From: Caldilineaceae bacterium
GTDB lineage: Bacteria; Chloroflexota; Anaerolineae; Caldilineales; Caldilineaceae
Direction of reading: 5' to 3'
Length of the DNA stretch: 41,381 nucleotides
Assembly: GCA_020846635.1 (NCBI GenBank)
Contig: JADLDO010000061.1
Span: forward strand, 1 to 41,381
Shown here piece after piece: positions 8,881 to 17,275 of this stretch. The position numbers and the translations under genes are program-made. Every line of letters begins with the position of its first letter. Positions within the stretch are counted from its first letter, which is position 1. The notes under the pieces were generated by a model. That model ran no database searches. It was not told the origin of the DNA and was given only the letters and a program-made list of their open reading frames with translations.

Positions 8881-11800
8881 ATGTTCGCCAAACCGCTCCC
8901 GGAGCAGACCCAAGCGTACAGACGCAGAAGCCCACGCCGCTGGCTGGCCCTAGCAGGCTTGCCGGCACTTTGGCTGTTGCTGACGACTACGCCGCTGTTT
9001 GCCGCCAATCCTCCGCCGGTACAGATATTTTATGTGCCTGCACCCGAAGACGATGTCTTCACTGCACTCAAAGGAATCTTTCCCGGCCCGGTCCCTAACA
9101 CCCCCGATATTGCGGAACCGATTATTACGTATGTATCGATCTCAGTCATCGCGCAAGGTACCATCCTCTACTACGACCATTGGGAAGATGGCTATGAGAT
9201 CGATATCAGCAACCCCACACAGGCAACCACCCAAATTTGGGGCGATGGCAATCCAGCCAATGGGGCTCCACCCGGCTACCCGGACGATCTGCTTGGGCCA
9301 AACACGATCATTGTATTGCGCTCCACGGTGACATTAGCGACACGCCAAAGCCAGATCGACTTTGATGGCGGCGACAAGTTTGGTGCCACGCGCTCGATTG
9401 CGGTGACGCGCGCGGCATGGGATTCGGGCGCAGGCACCTTGTTAGCGCTTGCGTTTGAGGTCTATCCTGTGGACGAGTGGGGCACTTCCTTCCGCGCCCC
9501 TGTCGGCACAGATACCCCCTCCTCCGAGCATTTTGAGTATGTGTCGCTGGTGATTATGGCAACGGACGATAATACCGTTGTGCAGGTGGACACCGATGCT
9601 GATGGAGTGTTTGACCCGCCGGTGACACTGAATGAAGGCGAAAGCTACCTCACTGCGGGGACCATCCAAGAAGGCGCAAGGATACAGGCATCCGCACCTG
9701 TGCAGGTGGGCTTGATTACGGGCGACATCAACGATGACTATGAAGGGCGTACCTTCGTCCTCTTTCCCGAAGAGCAGTGGAGCAATACCTATTACAGCCC
9801 CGTAAGCGCCAGCCCGGTACACGGTGCGCGTGCGTTCATGTACAACCCGCACAGCGAGCCCCTGACCGTCACGCGCACGATTATGGGCGGCGCTGTTTTG
9901 ACCAGCGTGATTCCGGCGATGAGCAGCGGTTCGATGCTGCTGCCCGTCGGTTCGGGGGCTCGATTTGCCTCTGTGGATGGCAGGCCCTTTGCTGCAATTG
10001 CGGCAGTCGATACGGAGGATACATTCGATTCAAAGGGCGATTGGGGCTTTGCCATGATCCCCCAGGAGCAGTTGACGACACAGGTATTGATCGGTTGGGG
10101 TGTCGGCAAAGATCCGGATGAGCCAGGGAGCGAAAATAGCAGCCCGGTCTGGGTGACTGCCGTTGATGACGGTGGCACTGTGCAGATCTGCGTTGACTTT
10201 AACAGCGATAATGTGGGAGCCCTGACCGATGGCAATGGCTTCCACTATGATCTGCGGCTGGATCTGGCGGAGCTCCAGAACGCAAGGGTCTTTGATCCCG
10301 ATGGCGATCAGACCGGAACACTGCTCTATGTCTGCTCAGATGTTGCTAACGAAGTTCCTACCTCCATCCTGGCCGCGGCGTGGGGACAGGACCCGGATAT
10401 TTCTTCCCCTGGCCCGCCCGCGCTTGACCTGGGTACGACAGCCCCTCCAGCCGCCACCTTTGAGGCGGGCAAGGCGGCTGACATCATCGTGGACCTTGAT
10501 GGCGACGGCAGAGCGGATGGCGGCGACACAATTCTCTACACGGTACTCATTCGCAATGCAAGCCGTGTGCCGATCAATGGCGTGACCATCAGCGACACAG
10601 TTCCGGCGAATACCAGCTATGTACTGACAAGCACGACGGTCAACACAGGCACAGGTACGCTGGCAGTGCCCGACAATGACTCTGGCACGCCGTTCCCGCT
10701 GGATGAAGGGGGGATTGCGTTGGGCGATCTGCCGGTGAATGGGCTCTTTACCGTGACCTTTGCCGTTTTGCTCGACAATCCGCTGCCCTCTGATATTGAT
10801 CGTATCCGTAACGTGGCTATAGTACGCGCAGAGGGTGAGGAGCGCAGGCCGGAAGTGGAAACGCCGATAGACCTCAATCCTCTACCCGCGATTGACCTTG
10901 TAAAGACCGTTAGCCAGCCCTGGGTGCAGCCCGGCACATCGGTGGTTTACACCTTTACGGTTGAGAACAGCGGCTCGAATGTGCTGACAGATGTGCAGTT
11001 GCTCGACGACCAGTGTGCGGTTGGGCCTGCCAGTGGTGATGTGGATGGCGATGGTCTGCTGCAAGTGGCCGAGGTATGGAGTTATACCTGTTCACGCGTG
11101 ATTACGAGAACCACAACCAATGTTGCCGTAGTGACGGCGGTAGATTTGTTTGGTCAAGTGGTCACTGATACCGATTCGGCGCGCGTGCAGGTGCCGATTC
11201 TCTATCTGCCATGGATCGTCAAGCCGGAGACGATTGAGCCGTGTCCACCGCCCACTGGCTGTCCGCTTGCCAATGAGATCAAGGCGCTGGCGGTGAACGA
11301 GACATTGAACCGGCTCTATGTTGTGGCACGCGACCCGGATGAACTGCTGATGGTCGATCCCGTCAGCAACGAAGTGTTGACACGCACGACAACCGGCGCG
11401 CAGCCGTGGGGGATCGCGGTCAATGAGCAAACCAACCGTGTCTATGTAAGCAGCTTTGTGGGTGGGGATGTGCGTGTCTATGACGGGACAAACCTGGCTT
11501 TGCTGGCGACAATCCCGGTTGGCACGAATCCATCCCTGGTCGAATATCTACCGGGTACGGATACGGTCTTTGTGCTGGTGCGCGGTGGCAGCCGGGTCGC
11601 CATCATCAATGGCTTGAGTCTGGTTCAGGATATCAGCAGCGTCGGCTCCGGGCCGTTTGGCATTGCCGCCGATGGCGTGAATCAGCGCATCTTTATCAGC
11701 CACCGCGATTCGGGGAGCCTGACGATGCTGCGCTTGGTCAATGGCTCATGGCAATCGTTCTTGGGGCCACAGTCCGACGATGGGCGGCAATACTTTGAGA

Positions 11801-12183
11801 TCGAGTACAGCGCTACCAACAACCGCCTCTTTGCGCTGCGGGCAGATGCGCAAAGCAACTGGCTCATGGATGTTTGGGAGCCAAAGGACAACGACAGTTG
11901 GGGGCAAGCTGGCTCGCCCAAGATCATGCCCAGTGGTGGCGATATCAACCTGCCGGATGTAGGCGGTACGGCATTGGCGTTGAATGGCGCAACCGCCAAC
12001 CTGTTCAATGTCAACACGGGTGCGGCATCCTTATCAGTGATTGATGTCGTGACGGTGGTTGAGATTGGATCGGTTGGATTGGGTACGGATCCCTTTGCCA
12101 TTGCCATTGACGAGAGCCGCAATCAGGTATATGTGGGGTTGCGTGCTGGCGGCGCGCTGATCAAGTTAGAGGATGTGTATTAA
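8881..12183 (+). CDS. Large secreted protein: IgGFc-binding-like region, two DUF11 repeats, beta-propeller
   Basis: An exported protein of 1100 residues. The ATG at 8881 has a perfect AAGGAG at 6 nt and begins a long signal peptide (basic RRRSPRRW, then a Leu/Ala core ending LFAANP). An in-frame ATG at 8740 would add 47 residues before it and is rejected. Residues about 50-510 resemble the IgGFc-binding-protein N-terminal region (ILYYDHWEDGYE, TFVLFPEEQW). Residues about 525-665 and 668-770 are two DUF11/CARDB-like repeats (TVLIRNASRVPINGVTISD, VYTFTVENSGSNVLTDVQL), each carrying a calcium-loop-like DxDGDG. After an ILYLPWIVKP spacer, residues about 795-1100 form a YVTN/NHL-type beta-propeller (TNRVYVSSFVGGDVRVYD, RNQVYVGLRAGG). 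It is probably a surface or extracellular adhesion/binding protein; no enzyme motif is seen. Confidence 0.75.
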   Translation: MFAKPLPEQTQAYRRRSPRRWLALAGLPALWLLLTTTPLFAANPPPVQIFYVPAPEDDVFTALKGIFPGPVPNTPDIAEPIITYVSISVIAQGTILYYDHWEDGYEIDISNPTQATTQIWGDGNPANGAPPGYPDDLLGPNTIIVLRSTVTLATRQSQIDFDGGDKFGATRSIAVTRAAWDSGAGTLLALAFEVYPVDEWGTSFRAPVGTDTPSSEHFEYVSLVIMATDDNTVVQVDTDADGVFDPPVTLNEGESYLTAGTIQEGARIQASAPVQVGLITGDINDDYEGRTFVLFPEEQWSNTYYSPVSASPVHGARAFMYNPHSEPLTVTRTIMGGAVLTSVIPAMSSGSMLLPVGSGARFASVDGRPFAAIAAVDTEDTFDSKGDWGFAMIPQEQLTTQVLIGWGVGKDPDEPGSENSSPVWVTAVDDGGTVQICVDFNSDNVGALTDGNGFHYDLRLDLAELQNARVFDPDGDQTGTLLYVCSDVANEVPTSILAAAWGQDPDISSPGPPALDLGTTAPPAATFEAGKAADIIVDLDGDGRADGGDTILYTVLIRNASRVPINGVTISDTVPANTSYVLTSTTVNTGTGTLAVPDNDSGTPFPLDEGGIALGDLPVNGLFTVTFAVLLDNPLPSDIDRIRNVAIVRAEGEERRPEVETPIDLNPLPAIDLVKTVSQPWVQPGTSVVYTFTVENSGSNVLTDVQLLDDQCAVGPASGDVDGDGLLQVAEVWSYTCSRVITRTTTNVAVVTAVDLFGQVVTDTDSARVQVPILYLPWIVKPETIEPCPPPTGCPLANEIKALAVNETLNRLYVVARDPDELLMVDPVSNEVLTRTTTGAQPWGIAVNEQTNRVYVSSFVGGDVRVYDGTNLALLATIPVGTNPSLVEYLPGTDTVFVLVRGGSRVAIINGLSLVQDISSVGSGPFGIAADGVNQRIFISHRDSGSLTMLRLVNGSWQSFLGPQSDDGRQYFEIEYSATNNRLFALRADAQSNWLMDVWEPKDNDSWGQAGSPKIMPSGGDINLPDVGGTALALNGATANLFNVNTGAASLSVIDVVTVVEIGSVGLGTDPFAIAIDESRNQVYVGLRAGGALIKLEDVY

Positions 12184-12207
12184 GAACTGTCTCGTAAGGA
12201 GAAGTGA

Positions 12208-12238
12208 CCTTCCCGGAAGTCTGAAGCTTCCGGGAAGG
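12208..12238. repeat. Dispersed hairpin element, copy 1
   Basis: The arms CCTTCCCGGAAG (12208-12219) and CTTCCGGGAAGG (12227-12238) are perfect over 12 bp around a 7-nt loop. There is no T-run on either side, so it is not a standard intrinsic terminator. The same arms recur at 30700-30746 and 34738-34780, with a variant at 19944-19977. Confidence 0.9.
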
Positions 12239-12247
12239 GGTAAAGAA

Positions 12248-12277
12248 AAGGGCCTTCCGGTCAGCCGGAAGGCCCTT
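12248..12277. terminator. Bidirectional intrinsic terminator between convergent genes
   Basis: Perfect 13-bp arms AAGGGCCTTCCGG / CCGGAAGGCCCTT around a TCAG tetraloop. On the minus strand the stem runs into CTTTTCTTTA, a fair U-tract for the propeller gene ending at 12298. On the plus strand the tail (TTGCTGTTTC) is weaker, for the 8881 gene. Confidence 0.8.
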
Positions 12278-12297
12278 GCTGTTTCTACATCTAACTG

Positions 12298-13515
12298 TTA
12301 GCGGTTGCGAATTGTGCTGGGCTCCATAGGGCGCTCCAGTTCGGGACGGCGGCTGCGCAGGTCCATCGCAACGGCGAAGATGAGTGCCAGGGCAGCCAGG
12401 CCAGCGATGATCCAGGCCAAGACGCTGGTAACGCTCGTTTCGGGCTGGGCGACCGGCTGGGCTGCGACCGCAACCTCGGTGATGACAGGGGCATTGCCCA
12501 GGGCCATCGGTGTGCGGCTGTCGGTCGTCAGGGCATAGACCCCACCTATCAGACCGCTGACGGGCAGCAGTTCGGCAACAGCCAGGTTCGCAGCCTCGTT
12601 GATGGGCGACCAAGCCTGCGCGCCATCGGTGCTGAGCGCAACGCCCGCCGCGGCCTCATGAATCTCGCTCGTCCCATACAGGTAGCTTGTCGCGACATAC
12701 ATGACTTCAGGCTGGGCCGGGTCGATTGCCAGGGCCTTGACCATCAGGCGCGAACCGGGAACGAAGTTCAGCCCGTCGTTGGCAGTGGCCCACTCTCGGC
12801 CATCGTTGCTGACAAGGAGGCCGCGATCCATCGTGCCGACATAAACTTTGGCAGGATCGGTGTTGGCAATGGCAACCGCTGTCGGCGCGCTCTGCAAGTT
12901 GCCAACGGCAACCCATGCAAGACCATAGTTCTCGGCGCGGTACAGATTCCATTCTGTACGAGCGAAGGCCATGCCCTTGCCTGTGCTGTCGGCGACAACT
13001 TCCAAGACGGGGGCATCAAGCAGCAGGTGACCGCTCAGGATGACACTTGAACCGACATCACGCATGCGGAAGAGCCCGGCGGTATCTGTGCCGACATAAA
13101 GGATGCGTTGCGCGCCATCTACCGCAATATCGGTGACACCACCGACATAACTATCGTTCAAAGGAATACGCAGCCAGCTACGTCCATTGTCCATCGTGCG
13201 GAAAATTGCCATTTCGTTGGCGGCACCGATGTAGACAATGCTGGGGTCTTTGCTATCCACCGCGACCGCACTGACGATGACCTGTTCTGGGGTGGCGACT
13301 TGTGTCCAAGAGCCGGGCTGCCCTTTAAAGAGCACGCCGCCGTCCACCGCATAGCTATCGGCTTCGGCTGCTACTGCGTTGAAGTCGCGCACGTTCGCCA
13401 GTTGGGTGCGTACGACTGGCGCGGGGCTGCCGTTGAGCGCACTCACGGCACCGGTAAAGACTGCACCAATCAGGACAAGGGTTAGGACGATTATGGCGAT
13501 TTTTCGAGCGTTCAT
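12298..13515 (-). CDS. Membrane-anchored exported beta-propeller protein (BNR/YCF48-like)
   Basis: A 405-residue protein. The N-terminal signal or anchor is IAIIVLTLVLIGAVFTGAVS (6-25). Residues about 40-345 contain repeated sialidase-type Asp-box-like units (FRTMDNGRSW, YRAENYGLAW, LVSNDGREWA, LSTDGAQAWSP), spaced about 50-60 residues apart as in six- or seven-bladed BNR/YCF48 propellers. A hydrophobic segment near 365-385 (LAWIIAGLAALALIFAVAM) followed by basic DLRSRRPE suggests a C-terminal membrane anchor with a short cytosolic tail. GAGGAG lies about 7 nt before the ATG. No catalytic residues of sialidases are evident, so a binding or scaffold role is more likely. It is convergent with the giant DUF11/propeller gene, with two hairpins between. 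Confidence 0.72.
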   Translation of the reverse strand: MNARKIAIIVLTLVLIGAVFTGAVSALNGSPAPVVRTQLANVRDFNAVAAEADSYAVDGGVLFKGQPGSWTQVATPEQVIVSAVAVDSKDPSIVYIGAANEMAIFRTMDNGRSWLRIPLNDSYVGGVTDIAVDGAQRILYVGTDTAGLFRMRDVGSSVILSGHLLLDAPVLEVVADSTGKGMAFARTEWNLYRAENYGLAWVAVGNLQSAPTAVAIANTDPAKVYVGTMDRGLLVSNDGREWATANDGLNFVPGSRLMVKALAIDPAQPEVMYVATSYLYGTSEIHEAAAGVALSTDGAQAWSPINEAANLAVAELLPVSGLIGGVYALTTDSRTPMALGNAPVITEVAVAAQPVAQPETSVTSVLAWIIAGLAALALIFAVAMDLRSRRPELERPMEPSTIRNR

Positions 13516-13855
13516 TCAGCTTCTCCTCTATTTCCGCTGCGGGTAAATAACCCGTCTTGTGCATGAGTCTAACAGGTACACGTAATGGTTGTTTGACTCT
13601 ATTAACCTATAAGTCAGACCGGTTTCCTACGCTTCGTTCGGTCTGTTCTTTAAGATGTTCTCTAGCAACGCTGTTTGTTGTTCTGTCTCAATGATAGCAA
13701 TTTTGTATAGCAACCGGAACGGCGTTCGTGCCAGTCTTTGTACTGCCACATCGGACACCGCACAACCTGTCGCTTTCGCCAGGTTTTATCAGGGTGACCT
13801 TCTATTAGGGAGACGGGAGGGCATGAGAATATGTTCCGCCAATTTCGAGGCGAAT
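13516..13855. other. Intergenic region without a supported gene
   Basis: About 340 nt between the propeller gene (minus) and the first tRNA promoter (plus). I see no coding region. An inverted repeat CAGACCG (13615-13621) / CGGTCTG (13639-13645) is followed by TTCTTT, but no plus-strand gene lies upstream for it to terminate. The minus-strand promoter of the propeller gene must lie here but no clear pair of boxes stands out. Confidence 0.5.
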
Positions 13856-13884
13856 TTGACCAGGAGCAAGCCTTCTGCTATACT
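13856..13884 (+). promoter_or_regulatory. Sigma-70-type promoter of the first tRNA-Ala
   Basis: TTGACC (13856-13861), a 17-nt spacer and TATACT (13879-13884). The tRNA begins 21 nt after the -10 box, which fits a short processed leader. Confidence 0.75.
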
Positions 13885-13904
13885 GGACTTCTGTCAACGC
13901 ACAC

Positions 13905-13977
<73 letters not shown>

Positions 13978-14024
13978 CTCCTGTCAGGCTTGAATCTGCC
14001 AAGAGCGATTTGAACCAGTAGAAT

Positions 14025-14052
14025 TTGACAGGGTCGTGAGAAACAATAGAAT
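14025..14052 (+). promoter_or_regulatory. Sigma-70-type promoter of the second tRNA-Ala
   Basis: A perfect TTGACA (14025-14030), a 16-nt spacer and TAGAAT (14047-14052). The tRNA begins at 14115, implying a 5' leader of about 55 nt. Confidence 0.7.
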
Positions 14053-14114
14053 AGGGCGACAGACAAAAATTCGTCGACAAGCAGTTGCGACTGATATTCG
14101 TATGACGATTGCTT

Positions 14115-14187
<73 letters not shown>

Positions 14188-14191
14188 CCTC

Positions 14192-14219
14192 AACCCTTCC
14201 GTATGCGGAAGGGTTTTTT
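14192..14219 (+). terminator. Intrinsic terminator after the tRNA-Ala (GGC) gene
   Basis: The arms AACCCTTCCG (14192-14201) and CGGAAGGGTT (14206-14215) enclose the loop TATG, and the stem runs into a six-T tract ending at 14219. It starts 5 nt after the tRNA. Confidence 0.93.
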
Positions 14220-14340
14220 GTTGCCTTGCGCCGGTAGCGTGGACGCGTGCTTTCGGCGATAATGGCAGCAGGTGGTTTCTGCACTGAATACACAATTACC
14301 ACAACTACAACGCACGTACATAGCACGAAAGGAAAAACTG

Positions 14341-15066
14341 GTGGCAGAGCAAACACGCGCTTTGGATGAACTGCGCCCTGTCAATTTTGAGCTAGACTAT
14401 GTTGTCTATCCTGAAGGTTCGGTCTTAATCAGCATGGGCCAGACCAAAGTATTGTGTAATGCTACCATTGAAGACAATTTGCCGCGCTGGCTCAAGACAG
14501 GCAAGGATCGCCACGGCTGGATTACGGCGGAATATGCCATGCTGCCGCGCGCCACGGCACAGCGCAATCAGCGCGAGACCCTGACACCTAAGGGACGCAC
14601 GCAGGAGATCAAGCGCCTGATCGCACGCAGCCTGCGCGGCGCGGTGGATTTGGCGAAACTTGGCGAGCGCCAGATTATTGTAGACTGTGATGTGATTCAG
14701 GCCGATGGAGGTACGCGTACAGCGTCGATCACCGGTGGCTATGTGGCGTTGGCGCTGGCACTGCGCCGGCTGGAGAAGAAGAAGATCGTGCCGGCAGGCA
14801 CGTTGACACAGGCCGTCGCCGCGGTTAGCGTGGGGATTGTCAAAGGCAAGGCCGCGCTCGATCTGGACTATGAGATGGACCTGGCGGCGGATGTCGATAT
14901 GAATGTGGCAATGGCCGCGGATGGGCGTTTTATTGAGGTACAAGGCACAGCGGAGGGCGAACCTTTTAGCCGCGCTGCCCTCAATGCCATGTTGCTTTTG
15001 GCCGAGATGGGGATCCAGCAGCTATTTAAGTTGCAGGCGGCAGCGTTGGAGAGCGCGAAGATTTAG
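14341..15066 (+). CDS. rph: Ribonuclease PH
   Basis: A 241-residue phosphorolytic 3'-5' exoribonuclease that trims tRNA 3' ends, which is required here because CCA is not encoded by the neighbouring tRNAs. Family motifs: LRPVNFELDYVVYPEGSVL (N-terminal), TKVLCNATIEDNLP, GWITAEYAMLPRAT, the catalytic/phosphate region GRTQEIKRLIARSLRG, and VDCDVIQADGGTRTASITGG. The frame is open back to a GTG at 14272, but the GTG at 14341, with AAAGGA upstream, gives a family-typical length and N-terminus (MAEQTRALDELRPV), so it is preferred. The usual N-terminal DGR is replaced by QTR. The gene follows the tRNA pair and overlaps the convergent methyltransferase-like gene by 4 nt. Confidence 0.94.
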   Translation: MAEQTRALDELRPVNFELDYVVYPEGSVLISMGQTKVLCNATIEDNLPRWLKTGKDRHGWITAEYAMLPRATAQRNQRETLTPKGRTQEIKRLIARSLRGAVDLAKLGERQIIVDCDVIQADGGTRTASITGGYVALALALRRLEKKKIVPAGTLTQAVAAVSVGIVKGKAALDLDYEMDLAADVDMNVAMAADGRFIEVQGTAEGEPFSRAALNAMLLLAEMGIQQLFKLQAAALESAKI

Positions 15067-16094
15067 CTGGTGCGCGGCTGATTCGCCTCTGCGCCGTGAC
15101 AATTCGCGTAAGGAAGCCCTGAACCACAGGGACAGGGGAGATCGGGTGCGACCTCGCTATAGGGCGCATCAAAAGAGGGTAGCGTGTCGAAATAGCCAGG
15201 CGGCGGGTCGGCGTCGGTCAGTAGCGGCGCAGATGCCGCCGCTGTTGTCAGGTCGCCCAGTCCCAGATTGACACGCTCACCGAGTTCTCGAAAGGGGAAG
15301 GGAAAGGCGTGGATTGCGTCCAGCTTTGCGGCTCGGCTCCGTAGGAGGTCGGCGTCGAGCTTGTTACCGGCAGTCGCAAAGAGAATGACGTTTTCACCTG
15401 GGTCGATGAAAGAATAGACATGGCCAAAGACCGCGTCCAGCGTATGGGCTTTGGCTGCGAGAAAAGGGTCGTTTGCCAGGAGATTGATCACGACGACGCC
15501 GCCAGGCACAAGACGACTGCGGCAGAGTTCAAAGAATTCGACTGTGGTCATGCGGTAGGGGGAATAGCCGTTGTCCAAAAAGACATCTAAAAAGATGATG
15601 TCATAGAGCGTTGAACGCGTTGCCAACCATTGACGCCCGTCTTCAATCGCCACATGCAGTCGCTCATCGGGCTGGATGCCAAAGAACTGTTTGGCGATCT
15701 CGACAATGGCCGGATCGATGTCCGTACAGTCAAGTTGGAGCGTGGGCAGATAGTGGTGTAAGAGCAAGGGGACGCGACCCCCACCCAACCCCGCCATGTA
15801 GACACGGCTGGGCTGAGGATGCCAGATCAGTCCCAGCAGCATGGCTTGTGTATAGGACTCCATCAAGCGCAGCGGCTGATCCAGGTCGATTTCCGACTGG
15901 ATGACGCCTGTATCCGGGTCGGTCTGTTCGATGAGCAGAAAACAGAGCGAGGAATCGCTCTTGATGATCACATGGAAATGGATGCCGGAGGGTTCTGTGT
16001 AGATCGTCCCCTCCTTTAACTCGCGCAAGGGCTGAAGACGAGCGTAGATTGCTTCGAGATTTTGCTGCTGCCAGTCGTTGGGCGTAGCGCTCAT
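15063..16094 (-). CDS. Spermidine-synthase-like (class I SAM-fold) protein with C-terminal SEC-C zinc motif
   Basis: A 343-residue protein. Residues about 80-245 have the spermidine synthase/methyltransferase Rossmann fold: VYMAGLGGGRVPLLL (98-112), DCTDIDPAIVEIAK (122-135, acidic ribose ligand), AIEDGRQWL (149-157) and IIFLDVF (166-172). The C-terminus has a SEC-C zinc site, CPCGSG...NCHG, with ligands C321, C323, C332 and H333, normally found on SecA and on ribosome- or chaperone-linked proteins. The first 80 residues are an unassigned alpha/beta region. The start ATG has no good Shine-Dalgarno. It may be an aminopropyltransferase or, more likely given sequence drift, a methyltransferase-like enzyme. 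The 3' end overlaps rph by 4 nt tail to tail. Confidence 0.78.
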   Translation of the reverse strand: MSATPNDWQQQNLEAIYARLQPLRELKEGTIYTEPSGIHFHVIIKSDSSLCFLLIEQTDPDTGVIQSEIDLDQPLRLMESYTQAMLLGLIWHPQPSRVYMAGLGGGRVPLLLHHYLPTLQLDCTDIDPAIVEIAKQFFGIQPDERLHVAIEDGRQWLATRSTLYDIIFLDVFLDNGYSPYRMTTVEFFELCRSRLVPGGVVVINLLANDPFLAAKAHTLDAVFGHVYSFIDPGENVILFATAGNKLDADLLRSRAAKLDAIHAFPFPFRELGERVNLGLGDLTTAAASAPLLTDADPPPGYFDTLPSFDAPYSEVAPDLPCPCGSGLPYANCHGAEANQPRTS

Positions 16095-16187
16095 GGTGGA
16101 GTTACCGTTATGGGAAATATCAAGATGAGAAATACAAATATCAAGAGATGCAGCCGTTTGAATTTTTGCGACAGCGTTCGCTGCTGA

Positions 16188-17114
16188 TCAGAGCCGGTGG
16201 TGTTGAAAGACTTCTGTTGCGGCCTGGTGGACAAGAGAGTGGCGCTGGGCCAAACGGTCGATGTCCTGGTCATAGCCACCGCCCACGACACAGGCAACAG
16301 GAATACCACGGCTGATACACATCTCCAGCACAGACCGGTCGCGCTCAAAGAGGCCTGCATCGCTCAGCGCCAACTTGCCTAGCTTGTCGTCACGGTGGGG
16401 ATCGACGCCTGCATCATACAAGACAAGGTCGGGCCGGAAGTGGCTTAGAAGATCAGGCAGTGTGGCTGCCAGCGTGCGCAGATAGGCATCATCTTCCATG
16501 CCAACCGGCAGTTCGATATCGAGATCGCTGCTCTGTTTACGAAATGGAAAGTTGTCGCCGCAATGGAGCGATAAGGTAAAGACGCTGGGATCATTCGCAA
16601 AGATGGCTGCCGTTCCATCGCCCTGATGCACGTCGAGATCGACAATGAGAATGCGCTCAATGCCCAGCGCGCTTTGGGCATGGCGCGCGGCGACGGCTAG
16701 GTCGTTAAAGATACAGAAGCCGGAGCCAAAGTCCCGGTGTGCGTGATGAGTGCCTCCGGCGGTGCTGGCGGCTAGCCCTTGTTCGAGGGCCAACTCGACG
16801 GCTACGAGCGTGCCACCGACCGCAGTACAGGTGCGATTGACCAGCGCGGGACTCCAGGGGAGGCCGATACGACGCATGGCGCGGTCGTCCAGAGTGCCGT
16901 TGCAGTAAGCATCTACATAGTCAGCGGAATGGGCCAATTCCAACTGCTCACGCGACGCGCGCGGGGGACAATGGAATTGATCGAGGGTGGCGATGCCGTT
17001 GCGTACCAGTTGTTGGTAAATTTTGCCAAACTTGGGCATGGGGAAACGATGTCCAGGCGGCAGTTCGGAGACAAAATCGGGATGAAAGACCAGCGGCAGA
17101 GGCATGATCGCCAT
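16188..17114 (-). CDS. Histone deacetylase / AcuC / acetylpolyamine amidohydrolase family protein
   Basis: A 308-residue zinc-dependent deacetylase. The active site is clear: the double histidine in GGTHHAHRD, the zinc ligands in DLDVHQGDGTA (Asp and His) and the third ligand Asp in YDAGVDPHRDDKLG. GGGYD matches the C-terminal motif. The family includes acetoin-utilisation protein AcuC, acetylpolyamine amidohydrolase and protein deacylases. Upstream in the same direction, but 93 nt beyond its stop, lies the spermidine-synthase-like gene, so a polyamine link is conceivable but unproven. Three starts are possible (TTG 17141, ATG 17114, ATG 17105). 17114 is chosen because 17141 lacks any ribosome-binding site; the choice is not firm. 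Confidence 0.85.
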   Translation of the reverse strand: MAIMPLPLVFHPDFVSELPPGHRFPMPKFGKIYQQLVRNGIATLDQFHCPPRASREQLELAHSADYVDAYCNGTLDDRAMRRIGLPWSPALVNRTCTAVGGTLVAVELALEQGLAASTAGGTHHAHRDFGSGFCIFNDLAVAARHAQSALGIERILIVDLDVHQGDGTAAIFANDPSVFTLSLHCGDNFPFRKQSSDLDIELPVGMEDDAYLRTLAATLPDLLSHFRPDLVLYDAGVDPHRDDKLGKLALSDAGLFERDRSVLEMCISRGIPVACVVGGGYDQDIDRLAQRHSLVHQAATEVFQHHRL

Positions 17115-17275
17115 GATACCCGCTTGCCCTGGGGTTGGCAAGACGAGGAGGGGTCAACAATCTGTCGTGGTCTTACTACTAAATGTCCAGGCCATCAGGT
17201 ACAATGGCCGAATGTACAGTTACCAGTTTCGCAGTGCCGGTTTCGCTGGAAATGATCCGAGTGGATAGGAGTGTT

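Noticed and set aside
14272..14340. Longer RNase PH N-terminus from GTG 14272
   Set aside because: The extra 23 residues are absent in the family, and the GTG at 14341 has an AAAGGA upstream.
17183..17275. Longer amidase N-terminus from 17183
   Set aside because: AGGAG sits just before the ATG at 17276, and a possible -10 box (17200-17205) lies after the longer start.
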